A DNA stretch of 64,000 nt from Maniola hyperantus (lineage: Eukaryota; Arthropoda; Insecta; Lepidoptera; Nymphalidae). Positions 10,470-20,664 of this stretch are shown here, one piece after another. Every line of letters begins with the position of its first letter. The stretch's first letter is position 1. The position numbers and the translations under genes were made by a program. A model generated the notes under the pieces. That model saw only the letters and a list, made by a program, of their open reading frames with translations, searched no databases and was not told where the DNA came from. The stretch covers positions 5,632,423-5,696,422 of the forward strand of contig NC_048563.1 of the NCBI RefSeq assembly GCF_902806685.2, in the 5' to 3' direction.

Positions 10470-10836
10470 AACCGGCCAAGTGGGAGTCAGGCTCGCTCAA
10501 TGAGGGTTCCGTACTACAGTCGTATTTTTTCGACATTTTGCATGATAATTCAAAAACTATGATACATAAAAATAAATAAAAACCTGTTTTAGAATGCACA
10601 GATGAAGATCTTTCGTATGATACCCCACTTGATATAGTTACTTACTTTACTTACTTAGAAAATTGAAAATTCTAATTATTAGTTCATGACCACAATTTAA
10701 TTTTTTTTGTGTGATCTAACCTTAAGTTCACGGTTTTCAGATTTTTCCCCAAATGTCAGCTACAAGACCTGCCAAATTGCATGATTCTAGGTCAACGGGA
10801 AGTACCCTGTAGGTTTCTTGACAGACAGACTGACAT

Positions 10837-10868
<32 letters not shown>

Positions 10869-10873
10869 CAAAG
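10470..10873 (-). mobile_element. R-family element
   Basis: Reverse copy beginning aaaaccggccaagtgggagt; runs into (CAGA)n. Confidence 0.7.
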
Positions 10874-11278
10874 TGATTTTTTTTTGCATTTTTTGTGGTT
10901 ATCATATCAGTAATCATTAGTTCTATCACCTGTCTTCGTTTTTGTCACTTCTGGTTACAGCCTCTATCTATAGTGGTAATACATCCCGCCTGACCTAAAC
11001 GCAAGTTAGTTTTAGAAGTTTAGTAGGTCATCAGATATATGTAGTACCAGCGGTTTAGGCTGTGCGTTGATATATATGTCAGTCAGTCAGTCAGTCAGTC
11101 AGGACTTCGAATTTTATATATATAGATAACTTTGACTACAAGGGATTAGAGCATAACTTTAACTACAAGGGACTTATGATACGACAGACTTACGTCATAA
11201 TATTTAATGTTTTCGGTAACGGGTTTTCAATTGGAAATTCAATCCCAAAGGGGGTAAAAATGGGGTTTGAAATTTAAG

Positions 11279-11409
11279 TTGTCCAAGCGGTGATTCTAAG
11301 TCAACGGGAAGTACTCTGTAGGTTTCTTGACAGACCGACAGACAGACAGACACAACAAAGTGATCGTGTAAGGGTTCCGTTTTTCCTTTTGCAGTACGGA
11401 ACCCTAAAA
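11279..11409 (-). mobile_element. R-family 5' fragment
   Basis: Reverse orientation; (CAGA)n and the ttttgcagtacggaaccct terminus only. Confidence 0.6.
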
Positions 11410-11629
11410 GTATAAAAATATTAAAAATCTGGAAGAGCCAAATTGTCAATTAAAATTCGTTTAGTATACTTTAATTTGTTCAGTTTTTACAAGTTTGAAA
11501 CTTTTTACGCCCAAACTTTTTAAGGTACCTACATAAAAAGAGCCCCTTAAAAGTTAGTTTTAAGTATTTTTCTACGCCACAAGTATAACCTTCCGCCACC
11601 CAGTGCATGTTATTACCTCTTTAGGGTAC

Positions 11630-12142
11630 TTTGTGTTGACCTAGAATCATGAAATTTGGCAGGTAGGTAGGTCTTATAGCAGACATTCGGGGAAAAATCT
11701 GAAAACCGTGAATTTGTGGTTACATCACACAAAAAAATATTAAATTGTGGTCATGAACTAATATAATTACTAACTTCTGGTGACAGAAGGGCTGGCTCAT
11801 TTTTTGCGCAACGGATCAGCCTGGCTGTCCAGCGCGGAAATGCAGCCAGTATTCTTGGCACCATTCCACGCGGTCATGATTTATATAGTAATAAGATAAG
11901 GCTAGCTTTAAGTTTTATTGTAATATTAAAAAAAAAATCAAAGAAAAAAAATATATAATTAGTGTTTTCAATTATCAAAGTAAAATAACTATATATCAAG
12001 TCGGGTATCATATGAAAGGTCTTCATCTGTGCATTCTAAAACAGATTTTTTTTTTTTATGCATCATAGTTTTTGAATTATCGTGCAAAATGTCGAAAAAT
12101 GTACTACTGAACCGAGCCTGACTCGCACTTGGCCGGTTTTTT
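11630..12142 (+). mobile_element. R-family element split by a retroelement
   Basis: Core halves 11630-11763 and 11958-12142 are separated by a poly(A)-tailed insert. Ends GCACTTGGCCGGTTTTTT. Confidence 0.7.
11764..11957 (+). mobile_element. Poly(A)-tailed retroelement 3' end, nested
   Basis: Same sequence class as 660-915 (ggtgacagaagggctggctc ... (A)n), inserted in an R-family element. Confidence 0.6.
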
Positions 12143-12405
12143 CCTTTTGAGGTACGGAACCGTAAAAGTAGCCTTTGTCCATAAACTGGACACCAAGCTA
12201 TCCGTGTATCATAAGGTGATGCGCACGATGTCACGGGCACGAATGAGTACCTACCCAGAGGCAGGCACGTGCCCACTGCCTAGGCCCTAGGGGCGCGAGG
12301 TTACGAAAGGGCGCGCTACTCATGTAGAGTTCAATTACCTGGCCTACGCCTACCTAAATATCCCTACTAAGTAATATTATCTTGGAGTGACCGAAAACTG
12401 CCTCT

Positions 12406-12888
12406 TCTCTACATAGTCTAAATATATAAAAGGAAAGGCTGACTGACTGACTGATCTATCAACGCACAGCTCAAACTACTGGACGGATCGGGCTGAGGCA
12501 TGCAGATAGCTATTATGACGTAGGCATCCGCTAAGAAAGGATTTTTGAAAATTCAACCCCTAAGGGGGTGAAATAGGGGTTTGAAATTTGTGTAGTCCAC
12601 GCGGACGAAGTCACGGGCATAAGCTAGTATAAAATAAAGTCGCTTCCCGCTGTCTGTATGTATGAACGCGTAGATCTTTCAAACCACGCAACGGATTTCA
12701 ATGCGGATTTCAATAATACATAGATAGAGTGATTCAAGAGGAAGGTTTATAGGTATAGTTTAATATTGGTTTGTGTTAATTTGTTGAAATATGACGATAT
12801 TTGAACAAAATGTCGGAAGAATCACTCCTCACTGTCACCACATTAGTATCTACATTGCACCCCATGCGAAAGTGGGGCGGGTCGCTAG
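12406..12888 (+). mobile_element. Helitron-like element H-B carrying a nested H-A
   Basis: H-B starts TCTCTACATAG (12406-12416), resumes at 12628 with tataaaataaagtcgcttcc and ends gggtcgCTAG at 12888. Positions 12417-12627 are a complete H-A. Compare the uninterrupted H-B at 36084-36350. Confidence 0.75.
12417..12627 (+). mobile_element. Helitron-like element H-A inside H-B
   Basis: 5' TCTAAATATATAAAAGG to 3' AAGCTAG, 211 bp. No target duplication visible. Confidence 0.75.
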
Positions 12889-13298
12889 TCTTTAAAATAG
12901 CAAAGTGTGATGTTCTTCACTCGTTCACATAAATAGTATAATCACCAACTACCAGCTATGCAATGAGACGAGACAATTGCTCTTTAGAAGTTAGTAAAAA
13001 TTTTAATATGGCTGCTAGAGGGGCGCCTATGAGGTACTTGCCTAGGGCGCCTTCGCCTTAATCCGCCTCTGCCTATTATTCAATTTCCAACACTATTTTG
13101 AAATCCCTGTGCAGTAAAGATGTAGTAAAGTTATGTATTCATTCAATAAATAACTAGTTACTTCATGTTATTAATGGATTTTATCAACGAGAGGAAACTT
13201 GTCGGTCTCAGGAAGGAAATTGGAAATACGTGCGAGCTTCCGGAAAATTAATAAGCTCAGTGTTCCATTGAAATTATTATTATTTATTATTATTATTA

Positions 13299-13600
13299 CC
13301 TCAAAAGGAAAAACGGAACCCTTATAGGATCACTTTGTTGTCTGTCTGTCTGTCTGTCTATGCGTCTGTCTGTCAAGAAACCTACAGGGTACTTCCCGTT
13401 GACCTAGAATCATGAAATTTGGCAGATATAGGTAGGTCTTATAGCAGACATTAGGGGAAAAATCTGAACATTATAAAACAGATTTTTATTTATTTTTATG
13501 CATCATAGTTTTTGAATTATCGTGCAAAATGTCGAAAAAATACGAGTGTGGTACGGAACCTTCGTTGCGCGAGCCTGACTCGTACTTGGCCAGTTTTTTA
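13299..13600 (+). mobile_element. R-family element with internal deletion
   Basis: Both end regions present; the middle (ccgtgaatttgtggttacat) is deleted. Confidence 0.65.
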
Positions 13601-13848
13601 GAGTTATACTTTCCTAAATTTTTATACATTTCACGTAAGTTATACAACTCGTTTTCTGTATTTGGTGAACGTGTACCTACTTACCATAGACAAACTGTAG
13701 AGCCGAGTTCTCTATGTCGAGGAAAAGTTACATAAACTAAGCAAACTTAGGAGTTTAGAGCAAAAATGTACGTAAACTAGGGATATCATCTCAGAATATT
13801 GTCTAAGTTTTTGGATATAAGTAGATTTTTACTAAAAGTTATCAATAA

Positions 13849-14080
13849 TCTAAATATATAAAAGGAAAAGGTGACTGACTGACTGACTGACTGACTGACT
13901 GATCTATCAACGCACAGCTCAAACTACTGGACGGATCGGGCTGAAATTTGGCATGCAGATAGCTATTATGACGTAGGCATCCGCTAAGAAAGGATTTTTG
14001 AAAATTCAACCCCTAAGGGGGTGAAATAGGGGTTTGAAATTTGAGTAGTCCACGCGGACGAAGTCGCGAGCATAAGCTAG
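13849..14080 (+). mobile_element. Helitron-like element H-A
   Basis: TCTAAATATA ... cataagCTAG with six GACT units. Another H-A starts 5 nt later. Confidence 0.75.
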
Positions 14081-14085
14081 TTTTA

Positions 14086-14444
14086 TCTAAATATATAAAA
14101 GGAAAAGGTGACTGACTGACTGATCTATCAACGCACAGCTCAAACTACTGGACGGATCGGATTGAAATTTGGCATGCAGATAGCTATTATAACGTAGGCG
14201 TCCGCTAAGAAAGGATTTTTGAAAATTCAACACCTAAGGGGGTGAAATAGGGGTTTGAAGTTTGTGTAAATTTTTTTTTTATTAATTTTTTTATTCAGAT
14301 ACAAGTTAGCCCTTACTGTAATCTCACCTGATGGTAAGTGATGATGCAGTCTAAGATGATAGCGGGCTAACCTGGAAGGGATATGGCAGTTACTATGGCA
14401 GTGGCAGAGTAATCCACGCGGACAAAGTCGCGAGCATAAGCTAG
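14086..14444 (+). mobile_element. Helitron-like element H-A with nested SINE
   Basis: Intact ends; about 140 bp of SINE S2 (14276-14415) interrupts it between tgtgta and tccacgcgg. Confidence 0.7.
14276..14415 (-). mobile_element. SINE S2 tail part, nested
   Basis: Reverse orientation: ttattcagatacaagttagc ... ggcagt. Element 3' half only. Confidence 0.65.
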
Positions 14445-14774
14445 TAGGATCATAAAGGCGAAATGTATGGAAAAGTCTGCGCGCCCGAGCGCGTTGCACA
14501 TTTTTTATAAATATTTTATAGTTAAAATTACTCTGTTACCATAAAATATCGTATTCTTAGTATATTAAACATTGAACGTAAATATGTTTTTTTATTGAAA
14601 TTGGTTTTACTTATATCAATCGAATAATACTGGATTTTCTTCTAATGGTCGTGTAAAAATGCGTATTTTGGGGAAACTTCACGATTTTTTCGTTTCGAGT
14701 CAAATTTTGCCAATTGTGCTTTGGCTCTCGTAATTCACTAAAGAATATCTGTAAATTGTTATACTATTACTTGC

Positions 14775-15185
14775 AATCATCATCATCATCATCAACCAAT
14801 AGACGTCCACTGCTGGACATAGGTCTCTTGTAGGGACTTCCACACGCCACGGTCTTGTGCCGCCTGGATCCAGCGGCTCCCTGCGACTCGTCTGATGTCG
14901 TCCGTCCACCTAGTGGGGGGTCTTCCAACGCTGCGTCTTCCGGTGCGAGGTCGCCATTCCAACACCTTGGGACCCCAACGTCTATCGGTTGTACGAACTA
15001 TGTGCCCTGCCCATTGCCACTTCAGCTTCGCAACCCGTTGAGCTATGTCGGTTACTCTAGTTCTCCTACGGATCTCCTCACGTCAGATTTGATGACGTAG
15101 AGAAACTCCGCACATAGCTCTCTCCATCGCCCGCTGAGTGACTCTGAGCTTTCTTATGAGGCCCATAGTTAGCGACCATGTCTCT
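14775..15185 (-). pseudogene. RTE-like LINE C-terminal fragment
   Basis: The minus strand encodes a degenerate tail with ERAMCGVS, RTRVTDIAQRVAKLKWQWAG and WRPRTG-like motifs, followed by (GAT)n (plus-strand (CAT)n at 14775-14790). Confidence 0.65.
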
Positions 15186-15286
15186 GTTACTTACAATATA
15201 AATAAACAAATTTGTAGTCCCCTAAACCCCCTAGTCCCCTAAGGCCCCTAAACTTCGAAATAAGCTTAAGGTAAGTAAGTTAGTAA

Positions 15287-15600
15287 GCTGTGATAGTCTA
15301 GTGGTTAGGACGTCCGCCTTCTAATCGGAGGTCGGGGGTTCGATCCCGGGCACGCACCTCTAACTTTTCGGAGCTATGTGCGTTTTTTAAAATTAATTAA
15401 ATATCACTTGCTTTAACGGTGAAGGAAAACATCGTGAGGAAACCTGCATGCCTGAGAGTTCTCCATAATGTTCTCAAAGGTGTGTGAAGTCTACCAATCC
15501 GCACATTGCCAGCGTGGTAAACTATGGCCAAAAACCCTTCTCACTCTTAGAGGACACCCGTGCTCTGTAGTGAGCCGGTAATGGGTTGATCATGATGAAG
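15287..15600 (+). mobile_element. SINE S1, full copy
   Basis: gtgatagtctagtggttagg head through the gggttgatcatgatga tail. Confidence 0.8.
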
Positions 15601-16279
15601 TAAGTTAAGGAGAATAAAACAAAGTTTTAAACATAAATACATATAATTTTACACAAATAAAAACATAATTATAGTATTTTACATACAAATAGAACTGACT
15701 AACATATGCAAAGACTTAAAACTAACGAATCACATACGAGTTATCTTAATATACAGGCAATCTGGCTAATTATACACAATACCTACCTCTAACTATATGG
15801 ACAGGTCTGAATCTAGTGCTATCCTTTTCCGCAGGGAGTATTGTAAAAGAGACAGCAATAGATTTAGATAACTGTTCAAGACCAAACCATGTTTCTTTGA
15901 TCTCATTATAGATGTCGCTGTAAGTCAATTGTATCGCGATTTTATTATATACTATAGTAAAATTTTGTTTCTGTTTAATTTAGACATTGTGTACAATAGA
16001 ATTTTATTAGCCACATGATTTAATTATCTGAAATCATTTTTGAACAGCATAGTTTGAAAAATTGAGATCTTTTATATTGTTGCACGAAAGTTGATAAAAC
16101 ACTGTAAAGCTTGGGTCTTTGTTTAAAGGGGGAGATTTTTGATTTTCACTTCTCGCGCTGTAGGGAAGTACAGTACTTATGCGAAGACACATCTCTTCCA
16201 CTTAATAGTTCGAATATTTTTTACTTGTAGTTCATGAAAATCTTGAATTCGTCAGAGATACCTCAAATTGATCCTTTCC
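15600..16279. other. Stretch downstream of gene C without recognised genes
   Basis: AT-rich and mostly unique. Includes the candidate poly(A) signal of gene C and its presumed 3' UTR. Confidence 0.4.
16003..16008 (-). terminator. Candidate poly(A) signal of gene C
   Basis: AATAAA on the minus strand, about 400 nt after the stop of gene C; a SINE tail fragment lies in between. Confidence 0.35.
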
Positions 16280-16348
16280 TTCTGACTTTCCTCATTCTAA
16301 GAGAAGACCCGTGCTCAGTAGTGGGCTGGCAATGGGTTGATCATGATG
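16280..16348 (+). mobile_element. SINE S1 tail fragment in the gene C 3' UTR
   Basis: gagaagacccgtgctcagta and gggttgatcatgatgacgat only. Confidence 0.65.
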
Positions 16349-16409
16349 ACGATGACCTAAAATAATGGCGTTGTTTCAAATTTCGTGATGCGGGTATTTA
16401 TGCTGGTGA

Positions 16410-19387
16410 TTAAGAGCATGGACATGGGCATGGGGAATCACATGGTGAATCACCAGAGGAGCCATTGGAATATACTCCAGAACTGTCTCCAGAGTCCATG
16501 GAATCACCTCCATTTCGATTAAGACATGATGTTTGGAAATAAATTGAGGGTAGTTGCAAATTTGGTAAGACTGGTGGTCTGACTAAAATTGGTGATGGTG
16601 TGATTGGTGCAAATTCTGGTTGTCTTATTGAAATTGCTGCAGGTTGTATGGGTTGAGGGATTGGTGGTCTGACGAGGATAGGTGGCGGACGAATTGGGGC
16701 CAAGGGTTTGGGTCTGACATAGATTGGGGGTGGACTTATTGGTGGTAAGGTGGCAGGTCGCACGCAAATTGGGGGAGGTGTTATTGCAGGTTGCTGTGGT
16801 GGCTGAACGTTTATGGGGGCAGGCTGGATTGGTTTCAGCATTGGGGGTTTGACCAAGATTGGTGGGGGTTGGATGATGACGTCTGGGTTTTGATGGACAA
16901 AGAAGCATCCTCCTGGTACGGGGTAGGATTGGAAGTTGGCTGCTCTCAACTGGTCTTGCACTGTTGTCTTCTGCACCATCACTTTTATTGGGCCATCGCC
17001 GTTGGGTGCTGTAAAGAAATAATAAGTTTCACAGTTTGTTGAAATAATGTTGTAACTTGAATCTATGTAAAGAACAACCGGAGAGTTTCTTGCTGGTTTT
17101 ATTGGTATGGGCAAATGGTATGGTAGTATGTACCCTCAAAGTGGTATGGAGTGATATCATATTGCATACTTGTGACATGAGAGCTCAAGCATGATGACCA
17201 CTATCTACAACTCGTTTGATCTTAGACACGGTTTGACACAGTTTGTTTTAAAGTGGTGAGGATTGTATCGTGGTCTAGATACTTGTCTATTTCAAAACCA
17301 AAATAATATGGCGTTAGAAGCACAGGGGTAGTATCTGCAACTACCCCATGCCCCTTTATGATCAATCCATTATATTTATACATTGCTCAAATGAACTGAA
17401 GTGCACATACTCATGTAATGACCTTGCTTATGGCACTATTAACATTGTAATCCTTTGTTCAAGATGTGACGGTTGCCACAGATGCAACTAGATGGCGCTA
17501 TTCAATCAATAACATTTCATGACGTAGTCCCGATCAAATGTACCGCCGACAGTACTCGCACTAACGGAGTTTTCTACAATCTGGACAATACATAAAAGTT
17601 TCAAGATACAACCGTCGGCCCAGCCGGCGCTACCGAGCACAACCAACCGCTCGGTGGGAGATCTCCTTTTGGTACGGTCGAGCCTGCACACCGCTCCCGT
17701 ACAAATAATATATTATTATCAGTCACAAAACAAGAATTTCACTTACTTGGTTGTATTTCATTATCACAGGGGTCGCGAGGGTCACAGGGGTTGACAGGGG
17801 GTTCTGGGGGAGGGCACGGCGGTGGCGGGCATGGTGGTAAAGGCTCGCAAGGTGGTAAGGGGGGTATCACGCAGCATACTTGGGGCACTGGCGATGAGTA
17901 GGCCGATGCTATGAGAGCTGGAATAAAAAAGTCATCATATTTTTAGGGTTCCGTACCTCAAAAGGAAAAATGGAACTCTTATAGGATCACTTTGTTGTCT
18001 GTCTGTCTGTCGGTCTGTCAAGAAACCTACAGGGTACTATTCCCGTTGACCTAGAATCATGAAATTTGGCAGGTAGGTGGGTCTTATATAGCTGACATTA
18101 GGGGAAAAATCTGAAAACCGTGAATTTGTGGTTACATCACACAAAAAAATTAAATTGTGGTCATAAACTAATAATTAGTATTTTCAATTTTCGAAGTAAG
18201 ATAACTATATCAAGTGGGGTATCATATTATGAAAGGTCTTCACCTGCACATTCTAAAACAGATTTTTATTTATTTTTATGCACCATAGTTTTTGAATTAT
18301 CGTGCAGAATGTCGAAAAAATACGACTGTAGTACGGAACCCTCGTTGCGTGAGCCTGACTCGCACTTGGCCGGTTTTTTTTAATGCACATAATTCGAAAA
18401 AGTATAGAGATGTGAGTCCAGGATAAAACTTCGGAAACTTCGAATAGGAAGCGGACGTCCTAACCACTAGGCCTTGAAGTTATCACAGCCTTAAAAGTAG
18501 GACAAACAATAGAATAAATAGACAATATAACTAGTTTCGCTCCGTCAGAGCAAATAGAGTTTCTGCTGACGGTACATAAAAGTTTGGCACGAACACGAGG
18601 AATACAACAACAAACTAAGGCAGAACTATTTAAACGCCTGATAAGATGTTAGTTTGTTGCTAGGCTAATAAATAAAACCGGTCAAGTGCGAGTCAGACTC
18701 GCGCATCGAGGGTTCCGCACTACAGTCGTATTTTTTATAAATATAGGTAACTAGCAGTTGCCCGCGACTTTGTCCGCGTAAAATTTCTGTTTTCGCATGA
18801 GATCTGAAATTTTCCCGCTGCTAAAGGCCTCACTTTACCTACTCACTCAGTCTCACCTTAAGGCACGGAACCCAGAATACCTAAATGCCAATTTTCATAT
18901 CTCTAACTTCAAAAACGTAGGACTTTCGACCCCCCCTTTCACACCCTTAGGGGGAGAATTTTTCAAACCCGTTTCTTAGCTGACACAACTACGTCCTAGA
19001 AAAAACCTACCTTCCAAATTTCAAGTTTGTAGGCTTTATAGTTTCTGAGATTTCGTGATTAGTCAGTCAGTCAGTGAGTGAGTGGTATTTCGCTTTTATA
19101 ATATACTAGCTGATCCCCGCGGTTTCGCCCGCGTAGATTTAGGTTTTTAAAGATCCCGTATAGCCTATGTCACTCAGGAATAAGGTAGCTTTCTACTGGT
19201 GAAAAATTTTGTGAAATCGGTTCAGTAGTTCCAAAGATTACCCCCTACAAACAAACTTAACGACATTACCTCTTTATATAATAGTATAGAATAGATATAG
19301 ATTTAGATATTAGTATGTATTAGTACGTCTATGAATAAATATTTAGTGCAACTCACCTATGAAACCCAATGCCGTGAATCTCCCCAT
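16410..19387 (-). CDS. Gene C: secreted Cys/Pro-rich protein with seven 15-residue repeats, 266 aa, complete
   Basis: Three coding exons on the minus strand: 19387-19357 (31 nt), 17917-17747 (171 nt) and 17008-16410 (599 nt). Both introns are phase 1 with GTGAGT and GTAAGT donors; the stop TAA is at 16412-16410. The signal peptide MGRFTALGFIALIASAYS is split by intron 1, as in gene B. Exon 2 carries a Cys-Pro block (PPC, CPP, NPCDPRDPC). Exon 3 starts with a non-repetitive segment containing PNGDGPIKVMVQ, then seven 15-residue units at residues 120-224 of the form V-R-P-P-x-x-x-P-I-x-P-x-P-I-x. The array ends with FQTS, equivalent to FQPN in B, then an Asp/Ser/Gly-rich stretch and a terminal CDSPCPCPCS. 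Unlike in B, no intron interrupts the repeats. B and C lie in tandem, and C is divergent from D. Function unknown; structural extracellular protein inferred. Confidence 0.85.
17941..18380 (+). mobile_element. R-family element, near full length
   Basis: A 12-bp subterminal inverted repeat is intact: AGGGTTCCGTAC at 17945-17956 and GTACGGAACCCT at 18331-18342. In intron 1 of gene C. Confidence 0.8.
18385..18492 (-). mobile_element. Degenerate SINE S1 head
   Basis: Reverse orientation; gcggacgtcctaaccactagg recognisable, B box lost. Confidence 0.5.
19106..19293 (-). mobile_element. Helitron-like element H-C
   Basis: Begins (as 3' end) CTAGctgatccccgcggtttc and runs to tctttatataatagtataga. Copies: 39948-40115 and 46902-47090. 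Ends about 60 nt from gene C exon 1. Confidence 0.6.
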
Positions 19388-19397
19388 CCTTGTCAAA

Positions 19398-19429
19398 CTG
19401 ATTGTTCCCTCGAAAAATACGCTTATATA
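19398..19429 (-). promoter_or_regulatory. Core promoter of gene C (TATA + TCAGT initiator)
   Basis: TATATAAG starts at 19429 on the minus strand and TCAGTTT has its A at 19399, 30 nt downstream. The ATG at 19387 gives a 12-nt leader. Layout is nearly the same as in gene B. Confidence 0.7.
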
Positions 19430-19613
19430 CTACCTTTTATCTATGTCTAGATTTTTACATGTTAAACTTTAGTAAAACATACAAAATCAGCATGGATGCG
19501 TTTTAAAACAAATACAGGTACGGTACGTGCTAGGCCTTTAATATTAGTAATGCGAAAGTGTCGGTCTGTTCATTTGTTACCTTTTCACAATCAAGCACTT
19601 TATTATATCCTCA

Positions 19614-20106
19614 CTAGCTTATGCTCGCGACTTGCGTGGATTACACAAATTTCAAACCCCTATTTGAAAGAAGAAAGAAAGAAAGAAAAGACGTTTATTT
19701 ACACAACTGTTTATTTGTTTATTTCACCCCATTGGAACTTGAATTTTCAAAAAAAAAATCTTAGCGGATGCCTACGTCATAATAGCTATCTGCATGCCAA
19801 ATTTCAGCCCGATCCGTCCAGTAGCTAGAGCTGTGCGTTGATAGATCAGTCAGTCAGTCACCTTTTCCTTTTATATATTTAGACTAGCTTATACTCGCGA
19901 CTTCGTCTGCGTGGACTACACTTTCAAACCCCTATTTTACCCCCTTAGGGGATGAGTTTTCAAAAATCCTTTTTTAGCGGATGCCTACGTCATAATAGCT
20001 ATCTGCATGCCAAATTTCAGCCCAATCCGTTAAGTAGTTTGAGCTGTGCTTGATTGATTAGTCAGTCAGTCAGTCAGTCACCTTTTCATTTTAGGTAATA
20101 TTTAGA
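19614..20106 (-). mobile_element. Tandem pair of H-A Helitron-like elements between divergent genes C and D
   Basis: Two copies, 19614-19883 and 19884-20106, abut without any spacer (…tttaga|ctag…). The first contains a foreign (GAAA)n/aagacgtttattt piece at about 19668-19722. Confidence 0.7.
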
Positions 20107-20617
20107 TAAACTCAAAAGCAAGTCAAAAGAAATACCACTACACAATAATTTAAGTACCACTGGTTCGAATTGCCATTCATATCGCTTGAAACTAATCAAT
20201 AATAATAATATCCAATATTTGTTATTCTGGTAATATTTAAGATTTAGTGATTAAGAATTGATAAATAATATCTGATGATAAATTTACTTGTATTAAATGA
20301 TAAATGATGATGATGATAAAAAAAAAAAATAAGTTATCGTAAGTTATTTATCTATACCTAGACCTTAAAATTTAAAATTCATCACGGACAAAGTCGCGGG
20401 CAACATGTTGTTTGTTGCTGTTAATATTATAATGATTCATTATTAAATATTATCATAATAATTTCAAATCATGCACAAAAATTGTCAATCAAGCTTACAA
20501 AAACTACTCCACAGTTTTTGTTACGCTATTAATTATTCCAAATTGAACTTTAGGGATTAGTTCATACAGTTCATAATCACTTGTATATACTTAAATGATA
20601 TGTTTTGAAAAAAAGGG

Positions 20618-20624
20618 TATAAAA
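20618..20624 (+). promoter_or_regulatory. TATA box of gene D
   Basis: TATAAAA lies 47 nt upstream of the ATG at 20665. No TCAGT is present at +30. A weaker initiator such as ACATTC near 20652-20657 may serve, giving a leader of about 10-20 nt. Confidence 0.55.
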
Positions 20625-20664
20625 TGGAGGGTTTTTTTTTTGGAAAAAGAGACATTCGATCGCT

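Noticed and set aside
16519..16908. Thr/Asn-rich minus-strand frame inside gene C
   Set aside because: Alternative register of the 45-bp repeat; no start or splice context.
18120..18383. Recurrent open frames beginning with an MNLW or MSKKYDCSTEPS-like peptide, also near 28901, 35128, 43502 and elsewhere
   Set aside because: They lie wholly in R-family repeats and recur only because the repeats do; no protein-family features.
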